The notes under the pieces are model-generated. The model saw nothing but the letters and a program-made list of their open reading frames with translations, was not told where the DNA came from and searched no databases. DNA of 64,000 nucleotides from Strongylocentrotus purpuratus (lineage: Eukaryota; Echinodermata; Echinoidea; Camarodonta; Strongylocentrotidae), in NCBI RefSeq assembly GCF_000002235.5, contig NW_022145613.1:4328447-4392446 (forward strand). Direction: 5' to 3'. A program made the translations under genes and the position numbers. Positions within the stretch are counted from its first letter, which is position 1. The number at the start of each line of letters is the position of its first letter. Positions 1-12,993 of the stretch are shown in pieces.

Positions 1-1608
1 AAGGCTAATAACAACTTAACCGATTCACTATCAGATTTTGTAAAGGTCCCACCCAGTTCCTGTAGGCAATTGGTTTAGATCAAGTTAAGACAACAAAAGA
101 AAAGAAGGAAGACATTCCAACATGAAAAGAATTTAAGAAAACATTCAATGTGCATGCATGTACAAGTATTAATTAGTAAACTATAGAAGAATAAAACTGT
201 GTTCCCTGTTTCTAAACAAAGGCAGAGACAGATGAGAAAACAGGGGAAGGAAAGAAAGGAAAGGCTAGAAGGCTACCAAGAATGTGAGAGAGAGAGGAAG
301 AGGGAGAGAGAGAGAGGGGGAGAGAGAAGGAGGGAGAGAGAAGGAGGAAGAGAGAAGGAGAGAGGAGGGAGAGAGGAGGGAGGGAGAGAGGAGGGAGGGA
401 GGGAGGGAGGGAGAGACAGGAGGGAGTGAGGGAGGGAGAGAGAGGAGGGAGGGAGACAAGGAGGGAGGGACAGAGTGAGGGACGCAGAGAGGGGGGGGGG
501 GGAGAGAGAAAGAGAGCATTCAAAATACTCACTTCCACATTTGAGGATATTTTCAACAACAAACGAACAAAACTTCATTGCAAGATCAAGATGTCTTCGT
601 CGACTCACTGAAATATCTCTATGTCAAGGCATGAGCAACAAATACATTGTACAAACCACACACTTGTACCAAGTAACTCCTTGCTCGTACTAAGACAAAG
701 TATTAATCAACAGCTTCAAATATGATTCACTTGAGGATCAAAGAGCTCCGCCGAAATGCCAAACTAAAATCTGTTTGCTGCTACAATGCAGAAAACAAGC
801 AATAAGTGAGGAGAATGCTGAGTGTATTATTGACTGATCACAGCTGTACCATGGACAAAAAAAGCAAAAGACCAGATGTTTCTGTTCACCTTGGGAAAAT
901 CATAAAATTAATCATAATCGATTCGAGAGCTAGGCATGAACACCTTCTTCTGGCAAATTTCACACAGAGTAAATAATAAATAATAGAGAAACGTATGATT
1001 GCAGAGCCCTTAAAGAGAAGGTTAAGTTCTGGGAAGAGGTGAAAAATGATTTGTGACTGCTATCATTGTATTAATTATGCAAGTGTGGAAGAACATCAGA
1101 TAAAAAATGTTCCCTGAAAAGCATGGCTCTTCAAATGCCTTAATATTCTAAATATGGCATGTAACTTCATAAAAATCGGGACAGATTTTTATGCCAGATG
1201 AATTGGACACACCACACAGAAGCACCCCTACTTTGTAATGTGCTGGATAGGCCATTGCAAGTAATACCTAATGTTCAAAATGTCGCCTCTTAATGCAAAC
1301 TTTTTTCCTGCTTTATGTCATCTATTATTACTCGTATCAAATTTATCGAGCTGGAGAGCAAAATTTTACACTGCACCCTTCTTACTTTCTCATCCGGCAT
1401 CCCTTTAAAAGTTACCCTATAATTTACAGTCTGAAGACAGACAGTCTGTAACTAGCACCCTAAACAAGGCAACATGTTGGAAGGTTCCCAAGCCATGTGA
1501 ACATAACATCATGTATGTTTAATACCAGTATGTTTAATACCAGTAGAATTAAACATTCTGTTTTTGGTTTTAAATTCAGAAAATACAATTCAAACACTGA
1601 TCTGATAG
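1..1608. other. No gene recognised; AT-rich with (GA)n block
   Basis: Apart from the purine-rich microsatellite at 283-512, I see no domain, splice-supported exon or RNA gene. The ORFs in the (GA)n block are low-complexity Arg/Glu or Ser/Leu/Pro frames. Confidence 0.6.
283..512. repeat. (GA)n/(GGGA)n purine microsatellite
   Basis: About 230 bp of almost pure purine, GAGA grading into GGGAGGGA and a G10 run. It is open in several frames, which explains the spurious ORFs. Confidence 0.95.
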
Positions 1609-1861
1609 ACGATATTGGTAACTACCGTGTGTGTCAAAAAATGGTTACACTCAGAAAATTGTCATTTATTTTAAAAGTCAGCTATGAGCGAAAGGTTATC
1701 GTACATGGTGTAAAAGAGTGTTATATCCCAATATTGGTAACTAAATGAACCGTGTAAGTCCAAAAAAAAGTTTACACTCAGAAAATTGTCATTTATTTTA
1801 AAAGTCAGCTATGAACGAAAGGTTATCATACATGTTGTGAAAGAGTGTTACATGTATATCC
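1609..1861. repeat. Tandem duplication, about 127-bp unit x 2
   Basis: The segment containing CAGAAAATTGTCATTTATTT and AGTCAGCTATGA occurs at 1651 and again 127 bp later at 1778, with flanking sequence also repeated. Confidence 0.85.
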
Positions 1862-2277
1862 CGAATCGTTTGGTATCATTTTTGTGTGGTATGTGTTCAC
1901 GCCTGGATGAACAGGAGGCATCTTTTGCGAGAGTGCAAAAATCGACTCGTGCAAAATTACCAAAATGAGAGAAAGAGTTGAATGTATCAAATGAGACGCA
2001 TTGCATTTGCTTTTTGCAGAAACAAAGTCACACACACACACACACGCACACACGCGCGCACAAATGTTCTTTGATATTTGATATGTGTGGCATGATTAAT
2101 TTTGTTAGGAATGTTATTTGGATCTGCAAAGACCGAATTAATACCCAAATCCCAATTGTTTTATTCAAACATCACATGGATTTGGCGCAAGTCGATTGTT
2201 GCACTCTCTTAAACAAAGTCTCATGTTCATCCAAGCGTGAGCACATACCACACACAAATGATACCAAACGATTTAGG
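1862..2277. mobile_element. Foldback/MITE-like element, ~95-bp inverted arms
   Basis: The left arm (about 1862-1955) and the right arm (about 2190-2277) are inverted copies. Both carry AAATCGTTTGGTATCATTT-like ends and a GGATGAACA segment. The loop holds a (CA)n run at about 2029-2060. Confidence 0.8.
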
Positions 2278-2649
2278 ATAAAACACTCGTCAGTAAGATG
2301 TATAATAAATTACTGTTCATAAATCACAAAAATATGCAAATCTCAAATTGGCAATTTTGGCTTTGCAGTTAATTGCTTTTCTTTGCAAATATGCCCATTT
2401 TAAAAGAAAGACATTATCTTGCTGGAAATTTATTTGAAAGAAAGGGGGAAAACGGACAGGTTGCTATGTGTAGTCCCCACAAGCTTCATGCCCATCAAGT
2501 TTTCAGAGTGTGTCCCTTATTGGCTAATGGATTTTATTTATGTATCATCTGGCAAAATTGGACAGTACGATTTTGGAACATATGATAGCATGCAAGATTG
2601 AATGATACATTACCTTTCTTCAAAACTTGAATTCAACACTGTAAATGTA

Positions 2650-4135
2650 TTAAAGGTACTACATGTATGTCCCATTTGCAGGCCAAAAAAATTAAAAGGT
2701 TAAATTCCAACGGCATTTGAAAGACAATACTAATTTAGAACATCCCTAAAAAAAGGGGGGGGGGGCTAGAAAATGTCTTTAAAGGTGAAATTCAAAGAAA
2801 ATCACAAATATGTCAACTAATGTATCACTACAAACTGGGAAGCTAACAGATGGCCATCGTACAACTTATAGGTCAACTTCATATCGGGTGATTTATAAAA
2901 ATACAAATACAGCCACCTCCATAGCAGCTGGGATATACAAGAGATTCGCCAGAAAAAATAACGATGTTTTAATGACGTCACTATATGGACCAACACTGCC
3001 CAAGCAGACGACATCCCATAGAAAATGAACATAATTGCAAAGCTATTATTTCTCAAATTATAATGAGTCTAGTGTATATCAATGTAATGGCATGTCAAAC
3101 CATTCAAAAGGGGATATGACCCTATTCTGGTAACTAAAATCTGTTGCTTGTAAATACACAGGATAGAGGTTAATTAACAATCAAAGAAACCAGACTTTCA
3201 AATTGAAAACCCCCCGGAATGATATTAAGGACGGCATTTGTTCCCTCTTGAAACGCCGAACATACCCTGGTGTGTGCAGTTGAATATACAATGGCGTCTT
3301 ATTTTGTTTACAAGCGACAGATTCCTTTATTTTAGTATCACTGCATTTGTCATCAAAATAAAAACATGCGCGGGGTTTAGAGTGAGGCAATAGATTATAC
3401 ATTTAGCCTGACGGTAGTGAAGTAAGAGATAGAACTCAAGAGAAGATGAAACACAGCTAGGCACTGAAAATGTGTGAGATGTCATGGGGCATCGTCTGCT
3501 TGTGCAAGTCATGTCCATACTGTGATCTCACACATCTCAGCAGCGTTCGGAGAGCTCTTCAGGTGCTATGCCGGGGCTGTATTTAAGCATTTTGTAATTT
3601 ATAAGCATTACTTCGAATGTTTCCAAGCATTGAATTTTGATAACCTTGTCGAATCAAAGTTTCAACTTCGCAATAATGAGAATAAAGTTAGTTTTTAACA
3701 TCAATGAATATCTACTTTAAGTGGGAAAATAACGACTATTAGTTATCTAAACGACTTAGGAGCTATAGAGCCAGTAAGTAAAAGTCTGATTTTTCAGACC
3801 ATTGTACCGAATGGTCGTACGTTTTATCCTGCGCAAAGATTCAATCAGTTTAATTTTGGCCATTTCAAGAAGTGGGTTATTTATGTAGACAAATGCTCAT
3901 GTACCCTTTACAGCTCATTTTATGTATGTTATTACCAAAGATGAAAAAGCCAGTCAGTCACTCAATAGTGTCTGACATGAAGTCTAGCAAGTAAACGGGT
4001 TTCCTTGCATAATGTGAATATTAGGTCACTGCTAACCTTTAAATTTCACAGATAGGACATACATGACATATTCATAATTCCTGCCAAGTTCTACAGAATT
4101 TGATGTTGGCTGTAAGAGGGACATTGTATCTTTAA
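2650..4135. mobile_element. TTAA-flanked inverted-repeat element, split by an insertion
   Basis: The ends read TTAAAGGTACTA..TGTCCC and GGGACATTGTATCTTTAA, inverted. Segments 2650-2782 and 3715-4135 together match the element at 15448-16614 in the opposite orientation. The middle 2783-3714 is foreign to it. Confidence 0.8.
2783..3714. mobile_element. ~932-bp insertion nested in the TTAA element
   Basis: Flanked by a direct duplication CTTTAA (2777-2782 and 3715-3720), which contains the piggyBac-type TTAA. Its ends (AGGTGAAATTCAAAG and the inverse of AGTAGATATTCATTG) are weakly inverted. No transposase was recognised. Confidence 0.65.
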
Positions 4136-5359
4136 GCAAGCTTACCTTTGGCAGAGTAGCTGATCGATGTCTTCAAGTTGACTATTGTACAAAGACCCGA
4201 AGTAATCAGACAGGTATGAGTCAGCAGTGTTTTCAGGTTGAAAGTAAAAGAAGCAGTCCTGAAATTAGTCGTCCGTTGGCGGATCAAGGGATGGGTTTCT
4301 GGTTACAATCAGGAGAAAGACAAGACAGTAATAAAACAACTTCTGCAGGGAGTCAAAACCTCTTTGTAGATAGAATACTTTACCTCAAAATGTCTATGGT
4401 AATACCATGCAGAGTGACTGTAATTATCCAACACTATATAAATCCACAATGATATAATATTGGGTAGGTTTAGCCAAAGGATGGACTACAATTTGCTCTC
4501 AAGTCTCAACTATTTATAGAAACACAACAGTGAAAGAAGGGAAGTCTAACGGAACAAGTGAACATCATGAAATAAGGTAGATACATACAAAGTGCAGGCA
4601 TGTATATTCCTATCAAGCGGCATTCAACTTCCTCTCATTTACATACAAGGCAATGAAAAACGATGATCTCATTTCCCAAAACTGATCTGTGCGCTAATGC
4701 TTTATATCACATGATTGCTTGTATAAGAAGTGTAACCTAATTCCTGGGATTAATGTACCTTGATAACTGCTGCTGTAGTGTGATATTGAGTGGTACCCTC
4801 AAGTTTGACAATGACTATGGGAATTTAATTTTTTTTACAAAGAGCATGTGAAGATAACTAAAGCTTCACCTACTTTCTCAATTGGAAACAGATCATGGCC
4901 ACCAAAGTTCACATGTGACAGTAATTATATATTGCTAAACGCAGGTTAAGTAAGAAACTTACATAAAACAGCTAAGGGCAATCAAATCTTTGCAAGAAGT
5001 TGAGTTGTGTGAAAGAAGAAAAAAAAAAATCATCAGAGAAATAGGTTTGTGAAAAGTTCTTGGACATTGGACAAATGATAAGTCAGTTATGAATTTTTTC
5101 AAGGTGTTGATCACTACATCTATGTGAAACTCAAATTTGTAAATTAATAAAGGTTCTTTGAAAAAATTCAATAGATTTGAATATTTTGTGAACAGGTTTA
5201 TCAAATTAACTCCATCAAAGTGCCTAAAATGTGAACTCTGGATTTATAATAATTAGATTATACTAATAATTATGAAAATATGAAAAGTCTTACAAAGTAC
5301 CAGAGCTGAAATTCATGCACTTATCTATCAGTACTCAGCAGACAATTCTCCCCTCTCTT

Positions 5360-5395
<36 letters not shown>

Positions 5396-6260
5396 TCTCT
5401 CTCTCTCTTTCTTTCTCTCTCTCTCTCTCTCTCGTTCTCTCTCTCTCTCTCTCTTTCTTTCTCTCTCTCTCTCTCTCTCTCTCTCGTTCTCTCTCTCTCT
5501 CTCTCTCATGATTCTCAGTTTTAAAGCAGATTGCACTTACCTTTTACATGATGAAAAATAAGAGCAACAAAAACTATCCTGAATCAATTAACATTGTAAA
5601 ATCTTTCCATCTGTATTCAAAGGGGTTTGACCAACAGATCTCCCTCCCTCGATTCCTAGGACCGTGCTCATCCTACTCCCTCCGTGAGAACCTGGGAAGA
5701 CTTAAACACTAATATTGACCACTCCCATTGTACTTCTGACCCTACACCTCAACAAGATGTAACTCTATTGTGTCAATTATGGATTTCTTGTTCCGTCCTC
5801 CCTATGGGAAATATCGGCAGGCTTTCACACGATTGATCGTGGCTGGAGGGCAAGTTAATAGCTAATTCTTCCACACTTAGGACATTATAATGAAAAGGGA
5901 AGTTGAATAAGGTTGGGATTAGATTCATTGTTACATAACAAATTTACAAGATTATATTTCTGTTCTGTTATAATTACACACACTTTACATTGAATGAATG
6001 ATAACATATTGATGAATAGTGCTACATGTTATATTTACTTTCTTAGATTTCAATCCATGATTGAAATTTGTCATACAGGGCCTAGAAAAAGCCGTTTTAG
6101 ACTTTATTCCAACAAAAGGAGAACTAGACTAGAGCTAGAGCTATGCATGACTGACATGTCATGTGTAGATATAAAAACCTAAAAATAGCTAAATTAGGGT
6201 CTATATTTATTGTTAGATCTAACTTAGTCTTAAGTTAATACATTCATGGTTTGGTTGTTT
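4136..6260. other. No gene recognised
   Basis: AT-rich sequence with a (CT)n microsatellite at 5349-5508. No coding exon or structured repeat is otherwise seen. Confidence 0.55.
5349..5508. repeat. (CT)n microsatellite
   Basis: About 160 bp of CTCT with regularly spaced TTTCTTTC and GTT interruptions, suggesting higher-order duplication of a ~50-bp block. Confidence 0.95.
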
Positions 6261-6263
6261 AGA

Positions 6264-6842
6264 TTAGGGCTTGGGGGGGGGCAGTTGCATCCCCCAATTA
6301 AATTCCAACATGGTTTATTTCTAATTTGATACCAGTGATTTACAAAATGTTGCCCAAATGGCATGATTTTACCAAACTTCCGGGGGCTCTGACCCCTGGA
6401 CCCCACCAAGGGCCCTAAGGCAAGCCCCATGAAGGCTCATCTGATCGTAATTAAATGCCTAAAAACCCTGAGCTTCTGGGGGCTCCGTCCCTGTACCCCA
6501 CTCCAATTAGTGACCTGCCAGTGTCACAAATAAGGTATCAAAATATGCTCATCCGACCTTAATTGAATGCCAAAAACCCATGAGCTTTCGGTTGCCCCGC
6601 CCCCTGGACCCCACCAAGGGTCCTAAGGCGGGGCCATGGATGCTCATCTGATCGTAATTAAATGCCTAAAAACCCTGAGCTTCATAGGGCTCTGCTTCCT
6701 TTAGCCCCCCCCCCCCCCCCCCCCCCCCCCCCCCACTTTAAAAAAAGTTCCGCGGGGACTGCATGTATGGCAGAGTGGTGGTGATGCAGATTTTTCTCTG
6801 CACCCCCTCCCCCAAACATTTTTTGCTCATTACGCCACTGGC
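6264..6842. repeat. GC-rich tandem element, copy 1 (~115-bp unit)
   Basis: Several copies of a unit with GAGCTTC.GGGGGCTC.G.CCCCTGGACCCCAC, CTAAGGC, GCTCATCTGATCGTAATTAA and ATGCCTAAAAACCC. Then a poly-C run, TTCCGCGGGG and a GCTCATTACGCCACTGG end. It is the same architecture as 13424-14008. Confidence 0.85.
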
Positions 6843-8740
6843 TCCAACCAGAGCTGAGGCAGAGCCAATAATGACAGCATCAGAGTAAAGAGTGGCTCAC
6901 AAACTGAACATTAGACCTCTAGTCTAGACCTAGTAGAAAGTAGTAGTAGATCGCATATAATCTGAAATGATTTCACATGAAGTAGAGTGTAAAGCCAGAT
7001 TTTTATAAGACAGGGATCGATCATAGGGTCTTACATGTAGATAGGAACTTAGCCGTAGCCTAGCCTAGGCCTGAGATTAGGGTAACTGAAAGAAGCCCAC
7101 GCCCCACTCCACTCCACTCCACGAAAGATACTGAATTGCACTCCAGCAAAGCATAGAGAGTCAATGCTAATGCGTATTGACCTCTAGCACTGCATAGCAT
7201 TGCACTCACGATCATGAATAGTCCATACACACAAATGCACGCAATAAAGACGATGGGGCTGATCGGCAAGTTTGACAGTAGAATTTTTAAATTATTCTTT
7301 CTAACGAACATCGTTAAGTTGTATTTTACTGCTATTTAGGTGTCATCAATTGTCACTAGATTCTAAAGTACCAATTTTTTGTGAAATCAGTTGAGTTTTT
7401 ACAGTGGTGTTTGAAATGTTGAGAATAAAAAAATAGCACAAATCGCGTGACCGAATTCTATTCAGCGTGACCGAATTCTATTCGGCGTGACCGAATTCTA
7501 TTCGGCGCGACCGAATTCTGGGCAGAAAAATGCTCTGTCTTCTTTCGGAAGTATTTTGCTTAGGGTTCTATCATTATTCTATATTTGAAGTGACTATAAA
7601 ATCCTGTTAGAGTTAGAGGAATAAATTTCTTTTCTTTTGATGGGTAGATTGCCAAATAAAAGAGGTAAGAATTCAAAATAGCGATTCCCCCTTACATGTA
7701 AGTGACCGAATACTGGGCACTCTACCCCACAGGCCACAGCTTTTAAAATTTTAATACACTAGCTAGCTAGTACACAGCCAGGAAAGTAATGCAGCTATGT
7801 GTGACTGAATTGGAGAGTTGGAATTGGAGAGTTCAAACTCACAACTCCCTGATTTAACTTTACAAAACGGTGCAATAACTTGAGCAAGGTTTGGTTAGAT
7901 CTAGACCCTAGTTCAAGTTCAAGGTTATTCCCCAAAATCTTATAGTTATAGACCTAGGCCAAAATCTACATCTAGAAAAGTCTAGACACGCCCACTCCAT
8001 TTTTTTGGTATGGTAGTTCAGGCCTTAAATTTCAACATTTTTAGGGCAAGGCCACTTTTCTGTAGGGCACATTCCTATATTACAGCACTAATGGGAAGAA
8101 TTGGAAAGGGCACAAAAAATCTCCAAGGCCAATGAGAGGGGCATTGAGGCCAATCAAAGGGGCATCCAAGGCCATGGCCTTGGTGGCCTTGGATTAATTT
8201 AAGGCCTGGTAGTTTTGAGTAACTATGGTAGGCTATCCCAGTAGATCTACTACTTTTACTCAAAATGTACAAAGTGGTGCGTCCTAACTTACCCAAGCCT
8301 CCGGCCAGTCCAAGGCCCAGCTCGCTCCTACCCGATCTCACACATTATCATATCATGTAGTCTAGTCTATTTAGTCGAGAGTTTGTCGGAGCTAGCGGGA
8401 TGCATATCGTGCAACTAGTGGATGCTTAAACTTTAAGTTCTCTCGAGGGCGCTATATCGTCGAGCTTAAGGCTAGCTAGCTGTTTCCAGCTATCCCCGCA
8501 TCGATCGTGTGGGCGTGGACCTGCATCGCATCCTAGTCAAAGGAGAGATAACTTGGGCGAGATGTCCTCAACTAGGCTAGCTGCGTGCGCGCGCGGTACT
8601 TCAGATTTTCTTTTTGATCTAGTCTACTGTAGATCTAAATACACGTATAAAGGTGCGATATATGCGCCATTTCGTAGAACTACATGTATCATACAGCATT
8701 TTCTCTCCAACATTACGTGCACAAGCCTACCAAAAGAATA
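6843..8740. other. No gene recognised; 24-bp tandem repeat
   Basis: At 7443-7520 four copies of a GCGTGACCGAATTCTATTCG-like unit occur, with a related GTGACCGAATACTGGGCA at about 7701. The rest shows no coding signal. Confidence 0.6.
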
Positions 8741-8744
8741 TATG

Positions 8745-9640
8745 TAACTAAGAATGCCTCTTTTACTTTGACAAGTGCCCCTATTCATTTGTAAAAGTGC
8801 CCCTTCCCCTTTTGTATAATACTAGTGCCCCTTTTATTTGGACACGTGCCCCTTTTCCTTCGACAGGTTCCGATTTTCCTTAGCAATAAGTGTTCGAGTG
8901 CCATTTTTAATTTCTTGGAGGTGCCCCTAGTTAAGTACGAGAAGTGCCTCTTTTCACTTTTGATAAGTGCCCCCTTCACCTCTGATAATTGTCCTATTTA
9001 AATCTTGAGAGGTATACGTGCCTCTTTTAATTTGACTAGTGCCCCTTCCCCTTTTAATAACTACCTCCATTTTAACTCGGATAAGCGCACCTAATATTTG
9101 CACATGTGCCCTTTTCCCTTTCTAATAAGCACCCCTTTTCCTAATGATTAGTGCCCCATTGAAAAAGAGCCCCTTCCCCTTCTCATAAGTGCCCCTTCTC
9201 TGGTAAATGACCCTTTTCAGGTACGAGAAGTTACTCCTTTTCACTTCAGATAAGTGCCCCCTTCACCTCCGATAAATGCCCCTTTAAAATCTGATCGGTG
9301 CCCATTTTCTTTCAACTAATGCACATATTATTACAAGTGCCCCCTTTTCATTCACATAAGTGCCCCTTTTCAGGTGCATAAGTGCCTCTTTTCACCTCTG
9401 ATAATTTCCTTTTGAACAATATATAACAATATCTTATAAATGTCCCTATCAAAATCTGACGGGGCCCCTTTTCCGTCGACAAATGTCCATTTCCTATTCT
9501 CATGACTGACTTTTTTCATCCCCGGAGAGTACCTCTTTTTGAGGGTGTAAACAGTGCCCCATTTTCACCTCTGATAATTACTCTTTGTACTTTGGCACAT
9601 GCTCCTTTTCTTTCCAGATAAGTGTCCCCTTTTTCTCTCA
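8745..9640. repeat. Diverged 'AAGTGCCCCTTTTC' satellite, main block
   Basis: Dozens of degenerate units of about 25-35 bp of the form GATAAGTGCCCCTTTTCACCT, in one orientation. Fragments recur at 10060-10110, 10445-10620, 11125-11195, 11583-11625, 11680-11760 and 14120-14180, separated by insertions, so the array was once longer. Confidence 0.85.
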
Positions 9641-10269
9641 TCATTAAACACGCCCTAGCTAATTTCAAGCGACTTAGAAGAGCAATTTCCTCCAAAAGGT
9701 CGCTCGTTACGCTCGTACGCATCTATAGATGATATACTCACGTTACTTTTAAAAGGTCTTTTCAGTCTTCCGTCATGAGAATGTGCTTAAAACCCTATTA
9801 GGATTGGGATTTTTCCTCTTTATAAGATGTAATTTTTCGCACTGCGACCTCACACATCTTCAAAATTTTCCTCGCACACTTGCACACAATTTTTTATACA
9901 ATCGAACCCAACGGCAAAGCATGATGCTTAAGCAATATTTTATATGGTGTATAAAGTGAAACAAAATACTGAAATCATCCCTGATAATTGTAATCACAAT
10001 GTAGGGGTATATACCAATGTGTAAACAAATGTATATTTTCGCTTTGAGATTTCCCTTTGTAGGTGCCCATTTTTTCCAGAAAGTGCCCTTTTTTCTTGGT
10101 GCCCTCCCCCCCCCCCCCCACTTTGAAAGTCGCTCGGCCGCCCCTGGCCTCTAAGCACTGTTATTTGAGTCTCAAAACATTTGCTGACATTTTCGCACTG
10201 ATTTTGTGAATTTAAAAAGGTGAACATGTCGGACTATAAGAAAATGCTCTTTTACAAGCACAAGGGGGT

Positions 10270-10440
10270 AAGAGGAGACATTTTTTTTTTTGGGTCCCGA
10301 AAATTTGACCGATCGATATATGTTGGGGGGGGGGGTAAGGTTACCTATTAGCACAATTTTTTTTTTTTTTTTAATTAAACAAAAAATGAGGGGGGATTTC
10401 CTCCAAAAATACACGCAAAAAAATAAATTGAGGGGGGGGG
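10270..10440. repeat. Dispersed repeat, inverted relative to ~14474-14640
   Basis: GGGTCCCGAAAATTTGACCG at about 10293 pairs in reverse with CGGTCAAATTTTC..GGGACCCCC at 14480-14508. Both are bordered by G/C runs and A/T runs. Confidence 0.6.
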
Positions 10441-10765
10441 GTTCGATCTAACAAGTACCCCTTTTCACCTCTGATAAGTTTCCCTATTTTTTCTAATAGG
10501 TGTCCTCTTTACTTTGACAAGTACATTTTTCGTTTGTATTAAATGCACCCATTTATTTCTGTATCTTGCCACTTCGCTATTCATTAATTGTATCGTACCC
10601 TTTCCTTTTCAATCAAACGTACCAGTATAAGGAGCAAAGAAATAAATATTAACCTATGATATCATATGTTATTCCAAGTTTTAGTTATATACCGTTTAAT
10701 TTATGAAGAAAAAAAGAAACAATTTATTAAGCTATATAACCGTGGCAAATAATGATACTAAATAC

Positions 10766-10880
10766 TGTTGATGATGATGATAATAAATAATAAAACTAAC
10801 AATGATTATAATGATAATAAAAATAATAACGATGATGATGATAATAATAATGATACAAATAATAATAATAAAAGATAATA
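10766..10880. repeat. (GAT)n/(AAT)n trinucleotide microsatellite
   Basis: Imperfect GAT/AAT runs over about 115 bp. Confidence 0.85.
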
Positions 10881-11223
10881 ATACTTTTTCTGATTTCTAC
10901 GTAATCGTATACATTTTCAATAGTGTTGTGAGTTCATTTATTTTCTTATATTATTCCACTATATAAAAAACGATTTCTATCCGTGTTTCCATATGAATAT
11001 GTCATTGTACATTTGCTACTGTGTATTATCTATTTGTGTATATTGTTTGTTATTGTATATTGTTCATGTGCTTTATGTAATGCCAAAAACTGAATTTCCA
11101 AATGGACCAATGCAATTAATCTAATCTGATAAGTGTGCCTTTTCAGGTGCGAGAAGTGGTCCTGATTACCTCTGAAAAGTGCCCCTTTTCCTTAATTTGT
11201 AATAATTGTATTTTTACCTTTAA

Positions 11224-11585
11224 AGTGACTCGGTAACATTGCCTTAGATTCTGAAATAAAATCCTGTATTTAGCTCATGCTGCAATCATAAGTATAAACC
11301 TTTAGGTCAGTCAGGAATACCATTACTGTTTACAAGCCGATCGCCTGTCTGATTATCAAGATATTAATGATTGGAAATCGAAATTTCTTATTTCGTTTTC
11401 CTTACGGTTTTTATAACACTATATTCAATTGGGGGGGGGAAATGAGTATGGTAAAACCGGTCACTCAATGATTTTTACGTTTTTGAGGCACTTCATGATC
11501 ATTTTGAAGCGCAAATTTTTTTAGGGCTTCAATATTACACTTATAGGGCCATGGATCTCAGATTTAACATTTTTAAACGATGATG
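11224..11585 (-). mobile_element. TTAA-type MITE family 2, copy 1
   Basis: Reverse-orientation copy of the ~356-bp element at 20635-20990. Shared blocks include TTTAGGTCAGTCAGGAAT, AGCTCATGCTGCAATCATAA and ATGAGTATGGTAAAACC. TTAA precedes it at 11220. The other edge is degraded. Confidence 0.8.
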
Positions 11586-12439
11586 AGTGCCCCTTTTAGG
11601 TATGAGAAATACCTATTTTAAGCTCTGAAGTATAAATATATAAAATATAAGTTCTCCTCGTTACTGTTGATGTAATTTCCCTTTGATAATTAGTACCCAC
11701 TTTATCTATATTTCCCACCGTCGCTTACAACTTTTGTGCCCCTTTGCGGTCATCTAATACCGGAGCCAAATCTTGTTCTAAAGAATCGAAGCAGCCCAAA
11801 CATAATTATGAACGAAATGCCCCTATTAGAAATATCATCGCGGTCGTTTTCAAAGCTATATATTTAATGTTCCTTATATAGACTATCATGTATAATAAGC
11901 GTGCCCTTTTCATACAAAAACGTTTTTCCTATAGCTTTAAACTACCTTGGCATATTCTATACAAGCGCTAAAACACATACTTTCCTACCTACCATCATAT
12001 AAACCTCATGTCCTCTTAAAATTCATAGAATTCCAAGGTAATCATTTGCTCTGTGTTCAGGAATATGAAGTTTTATAACGGATGTTAATATTTAAATTGT
12101 ATATTCACAGAACAAAAATGATTGCATCGTTATTATTCAGTAGATTTTTCACTGAATGTCATTTTAACACCAGTATGCAATTACTGACTGCTATATCTTT
12201 TTAATAAATATTGGGATATTAGAATTGCAAAAATGGTAAATGTTATTTTGTAATATTTGCTGGTACGTCTGGGATTTTTTTTGTTCCCTTCCAAATAGTT
12301 TGAAATCTATTTTGCATTTGATTCGTGAATTGTTATGTATATACAATATATGACTACACATTTTGGATCCATTATTACCATTACCCTCATCATCTTCAAC
12401 AACATTTATAAGCTGATATAGCTCATAATTATGTAGGCC

Positions 12440-12783
12440 CAGTGGCGGATCCAGCCGACGGGAAGAGGGGGGGGGGGGGCAATCCGTGTGAAAATATTAG
12501 TTGCGACTCAGCCACCGGTGAATAACCGTCAGCCCCCCCACGTGGATCCGCGCTTGCAGAGGATCCAGACGGCGTCAAGGGGGGGGGGGGGGGTAGCCAA
12601 ATCTTAATACAAAATTTAGTGCCGACTAAGCCGGCCGGCGAATAAGCGGGGGAGGGGCGCTTTTGTTTTTTGTTTTATAAAGGTTTACTTTACGTTATTA
12701 TCCTATTTAAAAAAAAAAAATCGTTTTGGGGGGCTAGGGGGGGGGGGGCGGGCCGGAATAATCGCTACGTGGATCCGCCCCTG
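12440..12783. mobile_element. hAT-like non-autonomous element with 8-bp target duplication
   Basis: Terminal inverted repeats CAGTGGCGGATCCA and the inverse of TGGATCCGCCCCTG. Flanked by identical 8-bp TGTAGGCC at 12432-12439 and 12784-12791. The interior is G-run rich with no ORF. Confidence 0.92.
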
Positions 12784-12993
12784 TGTAGGCCATTATCAAT
12801 TAGAAAATTTACATGCTTTGTTATTTGTTAAGCTTACAGGTTACGAATACCGAGTTGAGATAATGTTGGTATCTAGGCCTAAATATAGACTAATTCACGA
12901 ACGAAAAACGTAATGGATTTCATACTCTTGATAAACTGAATTGGTAAATGCTCCTCTACTTTATTCATCACACTGTAAACCAATGTGGTCTAG

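Noticed and set aside
199..608. Several overlapping Arg/Glu- and Ser/Leu/Pro-rich ORFs
   Set aside because: They are frames of a (GA)n microsatellite on both strands.
5315..5536. Ser/Leu- and Arg/Glu-rich ORFs
   Set aside because: Frames of a (CT)n microsatellite.
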